Source of the DNA: Bacillus sp. FJAT-29814
GTDB lineage: Bacteria > Bacillota > Bacilli > Bacillales > Cytobacillaceae
Length of the DNA: 64,000 nt
Direction of reading: 5' to 3'
NCBI RefSeq assembly: GCF_001510715.1
Contig: NZ_LMTJ01000006.1
Coordinates: 341,396-405,395 of the forward strand
A program made the translations under genes and the position numbers. How positions within the stretch are numbered: the stretch's first letter is position 1; each line of letters starts with the position of its first letter. Below the pieces are notes generated by a model. It ran no database searches. It was not told where the DNA came from and saw nothing but the letters and a program-made list of their open reading frames with translations. Below are positions 10,194-19,518 of this stretch, one piece after another.

Positions 10194-10458
10194 TACGTCG
10201 TCCTCCTGTTAACCTGCCTGTTTTAACTATTTTGCAAACAGGCAGCGATTTCCTGCCCGAATATTAACTTATATGACGGGAATGGACGAGTTATGAGTCG
10301 TTTTCGGGGGGAATGTTGTTGGGATGGGGGGAGGTTAGGGTGTTGAGGAAATTCATAACACATATTGTTGCGATTTTTCCTCGGTCGTGCGCTCTATGGG
10401 GGCTTCATAAGACACTTTGATGCTATTTCTTTTTTTGGCGCGCTATTTGACGGTTTCC

Positions 10459-10950
10459 CATGACGCGCTCGCACCTATTTTTCCCCGTACCGCGTCATGG
10501 GCTCTTTATCCATGACGCAGTCGCACCTGTTTTTCTCCGTAACGCGTCGTGGGCTCTCTTCCCATGACGCGCTCGCACCTGTTTTTCTTCGTAACGCGTC
10601 GTGGGCTCTCTTTCCATGACGCGCTCGCACCTGTTTTTCTCCGTAACGCGTCGTGGGCTCTCTTCCCATGACGCAGTTGCACCTATTTTTCTCCGTAACG
10701 CGCCGTGAGCTCTCTTCCCATGACGCGCTCGCACCTGCTTTCCTCCGTAATGCGTCGTGGGCTCTCTTCCCATGACGCACTCGCACCTGTTTTTCTCCGT
10801 AACTCGTCATGGGCTCTCTTTCCATGACGCGGTCGGCCCAGTTTTCCCCCGTAATGCGTCGTGGGCTCTCTTCCCATGACGCGCTCGCACCTGATTTTCT
10901 CCGTAACTCGTCATGGGCTCTCTTTCCATGACGCGTCGTCTCTAGTTTTT
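10459..10950. repeat. 52-bp tandem repeat array (about 9.5 copies)
   Basis: The octamer CATGACGC recurs at 10459, 10511, 10563, 10615, 10667, 10719, 10771, 10823, 10875 and 10927, an exact 52-bp period with no indel. Each unit also holds a complementary arm near its middle (CGCGTCRTG pairing with CATGACGCG), so every unit can fold on itself or with its neighbour. Units differ by scattered substitutions. The array fills most of the 844-bp gap between ctpB and the M23 hydrolase gene. Because 52 is not a multiple of 3, the open frames across it are not coding. The remaining flanks (10194-10458, 10951-11037) show nothing else clear beyond the ctpB leader hairpin. Confidence 0.95.
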
Positions 10951-11037
10951 TCTATCCAAGAGCCCCCCCCGAGGTCACTGAACCCAAACAAAAAAAGAGA
11001 GAAGCTACCTGAGCTCCTCCCCACTAATTTCATTTTA

Positions 11038-12315
11038 TTAATATGGCACAATCCCCGCTGGATTAATGGCTGAATGGTACGCCCAGCGGCCTTTGTACAG
11101 CTCGAAATGCAAGTGCTGGCCACGTGATGCACCAGTGTTGCCCATCGTGCCAATTTGCTGGCCTTTTTTGACAGTCGCACCTACACCAACACCCATGCTG
11201 CTCATATGGGCATAAACAGTCGTATAAATTTGACCGTTAATATTGTGCAGGATATAGATGACATTGCCATAGCTGCTTGAAAAGTGGGCAGCATAAACCT
11301 CTCCATCGGCAGCCGCCCAAATTGGAACACCGCCGCCACTCTTGGCGATGTCTACACCATAGTGCATTTTTCCGTTACGCATACCGTATGTCGAGGTAAT
11401 GACGCCAGGCGCTGGTCTCGTGAAGTTCCCGCTGGAAACAGCAGGTGCGTTGGAACCCCCTGAAGAGCCGCCCGAAGAACTGCTTGTCGAAGGCTTCTGA
11501 GCCTGTTTTGCCGCCTGTGCAGCCTGTGCCGCTTGCGCTGCCTGAGCAGCCTGTAGTGACCTCTTAATTGCAGCCTCCTGTGCCGCAAGAATATTCTCCT
11601 GTTCTTTCATATCCATGGCGACTTCTTGTTCTTCCGCTTCTTGTTCTTCAAGTGAAGCAAGCAGATTATCCTTTTCCGCCCGCTGCGCATTCAATTGCTG
11701 ATTACTTCTCTCCAAATCGGCAACCATTTTTTCAATGCTCTCAAGGTTTTTCTGTACCTCAGTCTGCTTCGTTTCCAGTTCTCTTTTATCAGCCTCATGC
11801 TGCTGTAAAATATCCTGGTCCGCCGCCATAATCGTAGCCACCGCGTTCGCCCGGTCGACGAAATCGCTAAAGCTGGTGGCGCCGAACAGCACATCCAAAT
11901 AGGAAATCACCCCGCCGGTTTCCTGGTAGCTGCGAATTCGATCCTTTAACAAGACATTGCGCTTTTCAATCCGCTCCTTCAAAACAGCGGATTCTTCCTG
12001 AAGCTTAGCAATCTCAGCTTTGGTTTCGGCAATTTTAGCGGTTTTCTCCTTAATCTGCGCTGCAGCTTGATTAATGGCTGCCTCGAGACGCTTTATTTCA
12101 GACTCTACACTATTTTGCTGGTTTTGCAGATTGCTAATCTTATCGTTTTGTTTCTTAAGGTCCGACTTAACCCCGGACCGCTCCTTTTGCACTTTGTTCT
12201 GCTGATCCTTCAAGCTGGAAATGGAGGCTGCTTCTGTATGTACTGATGCTCCTCCAAAAATGGTTCCTAGTCCAACCGTCGCAGCGGCTGCTAGCGTGAT
12301 AACTGTTTTTCTCAT
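11038..12315 (-). CDS. EnvC-like murein hydrolase with C-terminal M23 peptidase domain
   Basis: 425 residues. I chose the ATG at 12315 (MRKTVITLAAAATVGLG), which gives a clean signal peptide and has GGGGGAGA upstream. A long coiled coil covers about 30-250, then an Ala/Gln run and Ser/Gly linker, then an M23 LytM domain. Its zinc and catalytic residues are intact: HYGVD and HLHFE. It lies directly downstream of ftsX, so it is probably the peptidoglycan hydrolase activated by FtsEX. B. subtilis uses CwlO (coiled coil plus NlpC/P60) in this role; here the catalytic domain is M23 instead. Confidence 0.88.
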   Translation of the reverse strand: MRKTVITLAAAATVGLGTIFGGASVHTEAASISSLKDQQNKVQKERSGVKSDLKKQNDKISNLQNQQNSVESEIKRLEAAINQAAAQIKEKTAKIAETKAEIAKLQEESAVLKERIEKRNVLLKDRIRSYQETGGVISYLDVLFGATSFSDFVDRANAVATIMAADQDILQQHEADKRELETKQTEVQKNLESIEKMVADLERSNQQLNAQRAEKDNLLASLEEQEAEEQEVAMDMKEQENILAAQEAAIKRSLQAAQAAQAAQAAQAAKQAQKPSTSSSSGGSSGGSNAPAVSSGNFTRPAPGVITSTYGMRNGKMHYGVDIAKSGGGVPIWAAADGEVYAAHFSSSYGNVIYILHNINGQIYTTVYAHMSSMGVGVGATVKKGQQIGTMGNTGASRGQHLHFELYKGRWAYHSAINPAGIVPY

Positions 12316-12389
12316 GCGAAATTTCTCCCCCATTTCCCTATTTAAAAAGTCAGGAAGGAAATGGCCAGCTTCCTTCCTGACTAAAGTTC

Positions 12390-13283
12390 TTAAACCTTCA
12401 AAAACTTCCTTACTGACATCAAGCTGCCCCAAACACCGATAACTGCGCCCATTAACAGCAATATGCCGGAAAGCTGGAACACGAACGGATCAAACGGCAA
12501 AATCCTGATAAACGTGCCGGTTAGCCGTGGGCCAATATAATCGTAGGCGCGATAGTAGGCAATCCCAATCAGGACGATTGGCAGAATCGAACCGATGATG
12601 CCGAGCCACAGCCCTTCCAGTACAAACGGCCAGCGAATAAAGCCATTGGTTGCCCCTACTAATCTCATAATCTTGATTTCTCTGCGTCTGGCAATAATCG
12701 TAATTTTAATTGTATTGGAAATCAGGAAAATAGCCGTGAAGAGTAAGCCAAAGATTAACACGACGCCGACATTACGGCTCGCTTTAATAAAACTAAACAG
12801 CTTTTCCACCTTGCCCTGACCATATTTTACTTTTGCGACATAGTCTAATTTTTCCGCTTTTTTGGCGACCTTCATGGTATCCTGTGGCTTTTCCGTCTTG
12901 ACGATAAAGACGTCGTTCAGCGGGTTATCCTGCTCAAACAGTTTAAACGCCTTGCCTTCTTCGCCCATGCTCTTCACCAAATCTTGCAATTCCTTTTCTT
13001 TTGGTGAAAACTTGACGGTTTTTACTTCCGGCATGGCTTCGAGCCTAGATTTCAAGGACCCTTGGTCGTCTTTGGTTGCCGCCACATCGATGTGGACGCG
13101 GATTTGCACATCCTGTTCAATCGTTTCAGCGACGCGGTTCAAGTTCATCATGATAACGAAAAAGACACCAACCAAAATTAAGGTAACGGTAACGGCACTG
13201 ACGGATGCAAATGTCATCCAGCCATTTCTGCCGATGCTCTTTAAACTTTCACGGGCATGACGGCCAATTGTTCTAATTTTCAT
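12390..13283 (-). CDS. ftsX: Cell-division ABC transporter permease FtsX
   Basis: 297 residues. The ATG at 13283 (MKIRTIGRHARESLKSIGRN) matches the usual FtsX start and has GGGGGGAA upstream; an upstream in-frame extension of 16 residues is not supported. Topology is one N-terminal TM (about 22-44), an extracytoplasmic domain (about 45-165) and three C-terminal TMs with the FtsX/MacB fold (RRREIKIMRLVGATNGFIRWPF region). With FtsE it transmits ATP hydrolysis to an extracellular hydrolase. It overlaps ftsE by 11 bp. Confidence 0.95.
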   Translation of the reverse strand: MKIRTIGRHARESLKSIGRNGWMTFASVSAVTVTLILVGVFFVIMMNLNRVAETIEQDVQIRVHIDVAATKDDQGSLKSRLEAMPEVKTVKFSPKEKELQDLVKSMGEEGKAFKLFEQDNPLNDVFIVKTEKPQDTMKVAKKAEKLDYVAKVKYGQGKVEKLFSFIKASRNVGVVLIFGLLFTAIFLISNTIKITIIARRREIKIMRLVGATNGFIRWPFVLEGLWLGIIGSILPIVLIGIAYYRAYDYIGPRLTGTFIRILPFDPFVFQLSGILLLMGAVIGVWGSLMSVRKFLKV

Positions 13284-13959
13284 AACCGTATTCCCCCCTA
13301 CTCTCATCGCGGACAATTTTTCCGCCTTCAATGGCGATGACCCGATGTCTAATGCTGTTCACAATATCCCTGTTATGGGTGGCCATGATTATCGTTGTGC
13401 CCCGGTTATTGATTTCTTCAAAAATTTTCATGATTTCCCAAGTCGTTTCTGGGTCAAGGTTCCCCGTCGGTTCATCGGCAATCACGACCTTCGGCGAGTT
13501 CACGATGGAGCGTGCAATCGAAACGCGCTGCTGCTCACCGCCGGAAAGCTCGGTAGGAAGCATTCTTGCTTTATGTTTTAGGCCTACGAGGTCAAGAACC
13601 TCCATTACACGTTTCTTGATATATTTTGGATTCGCTTCGATAACCTCTAGCGCGAACGCAACATTTTCATAGACTGTGAGAGTCTGAAGCAATTTGAAGT
13701 CTTGGAACACAACACCAAGATTACGGCGGAATAAAGGAACCTTTTTCATTTTAAGCTTGGCCAAATTGACGCCATTCATTGTAATCGTTCCTGATGATGG
13801 AACTTCTTCACGGTACATCATTTTTATAAACGTTGATTTTCCGGCACCGCTCGGACCGACGACATAAACAAATTCGCCCTGATTAATCCGGACGTCTATT
13901 CCATTGATGGCAGAAACGCCATTCGGGTACTTTTTATATACCTCTTGCATTTCGATCAT
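13273..13959 (-). CDS. ftsE: Cell-division ATP-binding protein FtsE
   Basis: 228 residues, the standard FtsE length. It has Walker A GPSGAGKSTFIK (about 36-47), the signature LSGGEQQRVSIARS and Walker B VVIADEPTGNLDP. I chose the ATG at 13959 (MIEMQEVYKKYPNG) with GGGTGA 6 nt upstream, rather than the GTG three codons earlier. Cytoplasmic ATPase partner of FtsX. Confidence 0.96.
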   Translation of the reverse strand: MIEMQEVYKKYPNGVSAINGIDVRINQGEFVYVVGPSGAGKSTFIKMMYREEVPSSGTITMNGVNLAKLKMKKVPLFRRNLGVVFQDFKLLQTLTVYENVAFALEVIEANPKYIKKRVMEVLDLVGLKHKARMLPTELSGGEQQRVSIARSIVNSPKVVIADEPTGNLDPETTWEIMKIFEEINNRGTTIIMATHNRDIVNSIRHRVIAIEGGKIVRDESRGEYGYEN

Positions 13960-14265
13960 GTATATCACCCAATTGTTTTTTATTTTAAAGATTAGATTTA
14001 AAGATTAGAGTCACATAATTCGACAATATTTGCAACAAAAACACAATATGAAACAAATTGTGCATAATTCCGCATGGCTTTATTATAACATCATCATTCG
14101 TCAAAAAAAGCGGTAAAATTATTACAGTTTCTTTTCAATCAATACAAAAACTGCCAATTTCTTCATGAGAGGCTAGTTTTACATAAAGAAAACGGTAGTT
14201 AATGTCGATTATTCTTTATAAAAAAAAAACGCCCCGCAAAAATCACGGAGCGTTTTCGTTATTCA
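13960..14265 (-). promoter_or_regulatory. ftsE upstream region with possible extended -10 promoter
   Basis: This 306-bp gap has no gene. On the minus strand, TGTTATAAT (14082-14090) is an extended -10 without a good -35 at 17 bp. A direct repeat of TAAAGATTAGA (about 13985-14010) lies in the predicted leader. The cccB terminator occupies the far end. Confidence 0.4.
14226..14256 (-). terminator. Terminator downstream of cccB
   Basis: Stem AAAACGCCCCG/CGGAGCGTTTT (one mismatch). The minus-strand 3' side is a long T-run (complement of the nine or more A's at 14219-14229). Confidence 0.75.
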
Positions 14266-14589
14266 TTACTTTTTAGCTGCAAGCCATTCAGCCACTTGGT
14301 CAGCGTCGTCACCTGTTACAACATTTGGTGGCATGCCGCCCTGGCCATTGTGAATGATATTTAATATTTCATCTTTAGAGTATTTTGAACCAATTTGGGT
14401 TAAGTTCGGACCTACTGCACCCTTCAGGTCGCCGCCATGACAGCTGGAGCATTTTTGGTCATAAATCTTTTGGCCGCCGGCAGATGCAGTATCTCCGCCG
14501 CCATCTTTATCATCGTTACCGCCGCCGCAAGCAGCAAGGCCCAACACTAAAACGCTTCCTAAGCACAAAGTCATCCATTTTTTCTTCAT
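14266..14589 (-). CDS. cccB: Cytochrome c-551 lipoprotein
   Basis: 107 residues. Signal peptide with lipobox LAAC (about 18-21), a Gly/Asp-rich linker, then one class-I cytochrome c domain with heme motif CSSCH and a Met ligand candidate in GGMPP. This matches B. subtilis CccB, a small membrane-tethered c-type cytochrome that shuttles electrons outside the membrane, and sits at the same place between ftsE and yvjA. It could be an electron partner of the multiheme cytochromes encoded 5-13 kb away (inference). Confidence 0.93.
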   Translation of the reverse strand: MKKKWMTLCLGSVLVLGLAACGGGNDDKDGGGDTASAGGQKIYDQKCSSCHGGDLKGAVGPNLTQIGSKYSKDEILNIIHNGQGGMPPNVVTGDDADQVAEWLAAKK

Positions 14590-14645
14590 TTCAACTACGT
14601 ACCCCCTAATGTAAATAATCCCATCATTAAGATATTATACCAATA

Positions 14646-15512
14646 TTACGCCCGTTTGAAACCCTCTCCTAACACTTCCGCAGCATCCATAACCACGACA
14701 AATGCTGATGGGTCAAGGGTTTTCACCAATTGTTTCAATTTTGTGAACTCCGTTTGGTCTACCACACACATTAACACTGGCCGTTCATGGTCGGTAAAAC
14801 CCCCGTATGCTGATAGTTTTGTCACACCACGGTCGATTTTATTCAAAATTCCTTGGCGGACTTCCTCTTGATTATTCGTAATAATCATCGCCATCTTTGA
14901 CCGGCCAAAACCAACCTGCACCAAATCAATTGTTTTACTAGTGACGTACAGGCCGATAAGGGCATATAGCGCTTTTTCAATGTCAAACACGAGCGCCGCG
15001 GTCAGAACAATTAAACCGTCAATCATCACCACGCATCTGCCAAGTGTGAAACCAGTGTATTTGTTGATGATCTGTGCGGCAAGATCGGTTCCCCCGGTGG
15101 ATGCCTTTCCGCGAAAAACAATCCCAAGGCCAAGACCAATGCCGATTCCCCCAAACAAAGCGCCAAGCAGGGCATCATTTGTCCACGGCTCCCAATGTTT
15201 CGTAAAAAAAACGACAAACGGCAGAAACACTGTTCCAACCAAGGTTTTTACACCGAATTGCTTTCCTAATAAAATAACCCCGGCAATAAACAAGGGAATA
15301 TTAAAGGCCCACTGGACATAGGCCGGCTCCCAGCCAAGGATCGATTTGGTTATGGTACTAATGCCACTGACGCCGCCCGAGGCGATCTCGTTGGGCAGCA
15401 AAAACACATTAAAGGCAATAGCGATAATGGCCGAGCCAATCAGCACCAATATGTAATCAATCGCGATTCCCGCTTTTGGATTTTTGTCCATGATCTTGCT
15501 CAAAATATTCAT
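14646..15512 (-). CDS. yvjA: YitT-family (YvjA-like) membrane protein
   Basis: 288 residues. The start ATG at 15512 (MNILSKIMDKNPKAGIAIDY) has GAGGGG upstream. Five or so TM segments carry the YitT signatures (FNVFLLPNEIASGGVSGIST, FGGIGIGLGLGIVFRGKASTGGTDL region), followed by a cytoplasmic C-terminal DUF2179 domain (about 215-285). Members include YitT, YqfU, YvjA and YebE; the transported substrate, if any, is unknown. Position next to prfB equals that of yvjA in B. subtilis. Confidence 0.85.
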   Translation of the reverse strand: MNILSKIMDKNPKAGIAIDYILVLIGSAIIAIAFNVFLLPNEIASGGVSGISTITKSILGWEPAYVQWAFNIPLFIAGVILLGKQFGVKTLVGTVFLPFVVFFTKHWEPWTNDALLGALFGGIGIGLGLGIVFRGKASTGGTDLAAQIINKYTGFTLGRCVVMIDGLIVLTAALVFDIEKALYALIGLYVTSKTIDLVQVGFGRSKMAMIITNNQEEVRQGILNKIDRGVTKLSAYGGFTDHERPVLMCVVDQTEFTKLKQLVKTLDPSAFVVVMDAAEVLGEGFKRA

Positions 15513-15866
15513 GTATGATTCCCCTCTAAAAAGCTTTATTGGAAAAGGGGCGGAGCGTCGCAAAAGCACTCTGGTTTAGACAAGGTAAGTGCAATATACA
15601 ATTTTTCGGCTTGAATTTTAGTTTAGCCTGGCTCTGCTCACACCGCCTTATTGGCAAGGTTTGGTACACTTATACCATTGTTCATATGATTATGGTTGGA
15701 ACTCCGGATTGAATTTCAGTAAAGTACCGAAGAGAGTATAGCATGGGCAAATTTTGGTGTAAATGGCATCGGGTTAACGTGGTGAAGGGGTAAATTTTTA
15801 TTAGCATTTACTAACTCCTAAATAAAAATAAGCCTTTGCCGATAATCCGACAAAGGCTTATTAGTA
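15513..15866 (-). promoter_or_regulatory. yvjA promoter with about 215-nt leader
   Basis: On the minus strand, TTTACA (15758-15763), a 17-bp spacer and TATACT (15735-15740) preceded by TG (extended -10) form a strong sigma-A promoter. The predicted start is about 15728, leaving a leader of roughly 215 nt before the ATG at 15512. The leader includes a TTGCC...GGCGG hairpin. It does not match a riboswitch I recognise. Confidence 0.65.
15827..15862 (-). terminator. Terminator downstream of prfB
   Basis: Perfect 12-bp stem (AATAAGCCTTTG and complement) with a T-rich minus-strand 3' side, right after the prfB stop. Confidence 0.8.
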
Positions 15867-16968
<1,102 letters not shown>

Positions 16969-17104
16969 CTTCGTCACCTCTATTTGAGAACTATAGTATA
17001 GTTTATTCTAAATTCCCTTGATAGTCCTTGTCCATTATAACGTGAAAACCGGAAAAAATTCAAAAATTGGTTGGTTTGGATGTGGCATATGGGTGGGAAA
17101 TTTG

Positions 17105-17251
17105 GATATTACCATATTTGCACGCGAAATCAACATTTTTCTCAAAGATATCGACACATTTATTGTGGATATCAACACTTATTCGAAGGATATCGACACA
17201 TTTTTAATGGTTATCAACACATTTTACGATTATATCAGCAATTTAAAGTCG
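17105..17251. repeat. 21-bp periodic array A (core GATATCRACAC)
   Basis: Units begin at 17105, 17126, 17147, 17168, 17189, 17210 and 17231, exactly 21 bp apart. The shared core is GATATCGACAC alternating with GATATCAACAC in the central units; the rest of each unit is diverged. It lies in the 644-bp gap between the divergent prfB and SEC-C genes. An open frame runs across it only because 21 is a multiple of 3. Confidence 0.9.
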
Positions 17252-17283
17252 GCCGAGGTGGGAATTCCACACAAGAACCAAAT

Positions 17284-17409
17284 AATTCTACGTACTTTAG
17301 TAGAAATTCTACAAAATGCTGCAACAATTCTACGTACTTTAGCCGGAATTCTACATGATCCCAGAGCAATTCTACATAATCTAGGGGGAATTCTACAAAA
17401 GCAGCCTCT
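17284..17409. repeat. 21-bp periodic array B (core AATTCTAC)
   Basis: AATTCTAC recurs at 17284, 17305, 17326, 17347, 17368 and 17389, exactly 21 bp apart. Units 1 and 3 share a longer match (AATTCTACGTACTTTAG). It follows array A after about 30 bp but has an unrelated core. The rest of the gap up to 17612 holds only the SEC-C gene's ribosome site. Confidence 0.9.
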
Positions 17410-17612
17410 TCTTATATTTCCTTCACAAAACATTGCAATGATTCGTGTATTTTCGCATCTCATTCCGTCAAAAATGGTACTATTAAAGAAAAGCGAGTGT
17501 TTGCTTTGGATTTGTTGGATGAACTGATTGATACTTATTTAATGAACAATATGGACTATGCCTAAGAATGGCTGGAACTTATAGGAATAGAGATATAAAG
17601 GAGCAAAGTGCC

Positions 17613-19484
17613 ATGGAGAAGATGAACCGGAATGCCCCCTGTCCTTGCGGGAGCGGGAAAAAGTATAAAAAATGCTGCGGTGCAAATGAAGCTGTTTCGA
17701 TTACCCAGTTGCTCGAAAGTGAGATTGATGGACTGCAAAAGCAAATGATACAGTTTGCGTTTACCTACTTTGGAGAAGAGATTGAAGAGGATTTTGCGTT
17801 GTTTGAGGAGAACAGTGAAATCCAACTGGACGACGAGCAGGAGCGCGAATTTTTCGAAATGATCCATGGTATTTGGTTCTCGCTGTTCGAGGAACTGGAT
17901 GATGGAAAAACGATTATGGAGAAATTCATTGCATCTGAGGCTGGAAAAATTAGACGGCCGAAGTTACGGCAAATTTTACAATCGTGGGCGAACCCACGAG
18001 CGATTGCCGGGAAGGTAATCAAGAGCGAACACAACAAGCTGACGTTTGAGGATGGTTTTTCGGGAGAGCAGCTGGATGCAATTGTGACAGGCACTCCGGT
18101 TGAGCTGGAGGCAAACTCCTTTTTCATGGGGATGATTGTCCCGTTCGAGCAGAATTACGTGTTTTTCCCGACACCGTTTGATTTGCCTGATCTGGGAGCT
18201 GAAAATGCCTTTGCCTTCATTGCAGACAGTGCGATGGCGAACGGTTACGACTCTCCTCAAGAGTATGTGACCGACTTTTTTATGGAGGTCATGAGCGATT
18301 TGCCGATGGTGGGTGCGCAGGTTGACATTGAAGATCTGAACTGGCCGGCACCGGTTTACAAAGAAGTCGCTGATATTTTAAAAACAAGGCTCGATTCGCT
18401 TGATATATTGCCTCCGTTTGTGGATATGGGCGTCGTGCTTTGGTACTCCTATTGCCAGAAAAAGCAGAAGCGGATTCAAAATCCAAATGCCACTGCTGCC
18501 GGTTTGCATTATTTGATTTCGAAAATTGCCCCTATGGAAAAAGCTTACACGCAAAAAGAGCTTGCACAAATGTACGGCGTATCGGCCGGGGCCATTTCGT
18601 CGAATGCCTCAGATTTGGAAACCACCCTGAGTCAGGAAATTGAGGAGATAATGGGGATGTATTCTGATGAGGACAGACCACCAGCTCAGGTAGGGTCCGT
18701 GATTGAGTTTCCGACTAAGCGGAGGATCAGTGAGCCAAGACCGCCTAAGAAGTTGAAGAAAGTATCCCGCCGAGACGAAGAACAGGCCCAAGAATTGATC
18801 TTTGAAGCACTGCAGGAAGAAGGCCGGAAACGGTATCAATTGGCGGAACAGGCACTGGAGCTAAATCCATTCTGTGCCGATGCCTATGTGATTCTTGCTG
18901 AAGATGTAGAATTCCTTGAGGATGCAGCTGTATTGTATCGGAGAGGGATGGAAGTCGGGATACAAGCACTTGGAAAAGAATTTTTCGAGGAAAATAAAGG
19001 CCATTTCTGGGGCTTGATTGAAACTAGGCCATATATGCGTGCCAAGCAACATTATGCCGAGGCGCTTTATCGTTTGGGCGATGTGGATGGCGCGATTGGA
19101 CAGTATGAGGAAATGATTGTGTTAAACCCGATGGACAACCAGGGTGTGAGGGATTCCTTGTTTGTTGCATACGTGGATAAAGGCGAACTCCAAAAAGCCC
19201 GCGGATTAATGGAAAATTATGATGAGGATACTACGCAAAACGCGTATAATCGGCTATTGCTTGAGCTGCTTGAGAACGGATTTACAGTGAAGGCCAAAAC
19301 ATTGCTTAAAGCAGCGAAGCAGATGAACAAGTTTGTTGTTCCATATTTGGTTGGGAAAAAGCGGTTGCCAAAGGTTGAACCTGATTACTACGGGTTTGGA
19401 GATGAGAATGAGGCGATTGTTTATGCGGGGATGCATTTAACTGCTTGGAAGAAAATTGACCAACTGGAAAAATGGTTGAAGTAA
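17613..19484 (+). CDS. SEC-C zinc-motif protein with TPR-like C-terminal region
   Basis: 623 residues from the ATG at 17613, which has AAAGGAGC upstream. The N-terminus (about 6-19) is a SEC-C motif, [13 protein letters not shown], the zinc-binding module found at the SecA C-terminus that contacts ribosomes and SecB. The middle (about 30-360) is an uncharacterised, acidic region. The C-terminal third contains TPR-like helices (RYQLAEQALELNPFCADAYVILAED; AKQHYAEALYRLGDVDGAIGQYEEMI). No enzyme motif was recognised; a role in protein-protein contacts or protein quality control is only a guess. It is convergent with the octaheme cytochrome gene. Confidence 0.75.
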   Translation: MEKMNRNAPCPCGSGKKYKKCCGANEAVSITQLLESEIDGLQKQMIQFAFTYFGEEIEEDFALFEENSEIQLDDEQEREFFEMIHGIWFSLFEELDDGKTIMEKFIASEAGKIRRPKLRQILQSWANPRAIAGKVIKSEHNKLTFEDGFSGEQLDAIVTGTPVELEANSFFMGMIVPFEQNYVFFPTPFDLPDLGAENAFAFIADSAMANGYDSPQEYVTDFFMEVMSDLPMVGAQVDIEDLNWPAPVYKEVADILKTRLDSLDILPPFVDMGVVLWYSYCQKKQKRIQNPNATAAGLHYLISKIAPMEKAYTQKELAQMYGVSAGAISSNASDLETTLSQEIEEIMGMYSDEDRPPAQVGSVIEFPTKRRISEPRPPKKLKKVSRRDEEQAQELIFEALQEEGRKRYQLAEQALELNPFCADAYVILAEDVEFLEDAAVLYRRGMEVGIQALGKEFFEENKGHFWGLIETRPYMRAKQHYAEALYRLGDVDGAIGQYEEMIVLNPMDNQGVRDSLFVAYVDKGELQKARGLMENYDEDTTQNAYNRLLLELLENGFTVKAKTLLKAAKQMNKFVVPYLVGKKRLPKVEPDYYGFGDENEAIVYAGMHLTAWKKIDQLEKWLK

Positions 19485-19487
19485 ACG

Positions 19488-19517
19488 GAAAACGAGAGGC
19501 TGCTGGCCTCTCGTTTT
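19488..19517. terminator. Bidirectional terminator between SEC-C gene and octaheme cytochrome gene
   Basis: Hairpin AAACGAGAGGC/GCCTCTCGTTT with T-runs usable on both strands, placed between two convergent stop codons. Confidence 0.85.
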
Positions 19518-19518
19518 A

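Noticed and set aside
10475..10877. Three overlapping minus-strand open frames rich in Arg/His/Lys
   Set aside because: All are translations of the 52-bp array in different frames; a 52-bp period cannot maintain a protein repeat.
10459..10950. CRISPR array
   Set aside because: There are no unique spacers; the entire 52-bp unit is repeated, and no cas genes are near.
17018..17527. 169-codon plus-strand open frame with heptad-like repeats (DIDTF, ILRTL)
   Set aside because: It exists because two 21-bp arrays keep frame; no ribosome site or promoter, and the composition follows the DNA repeat.
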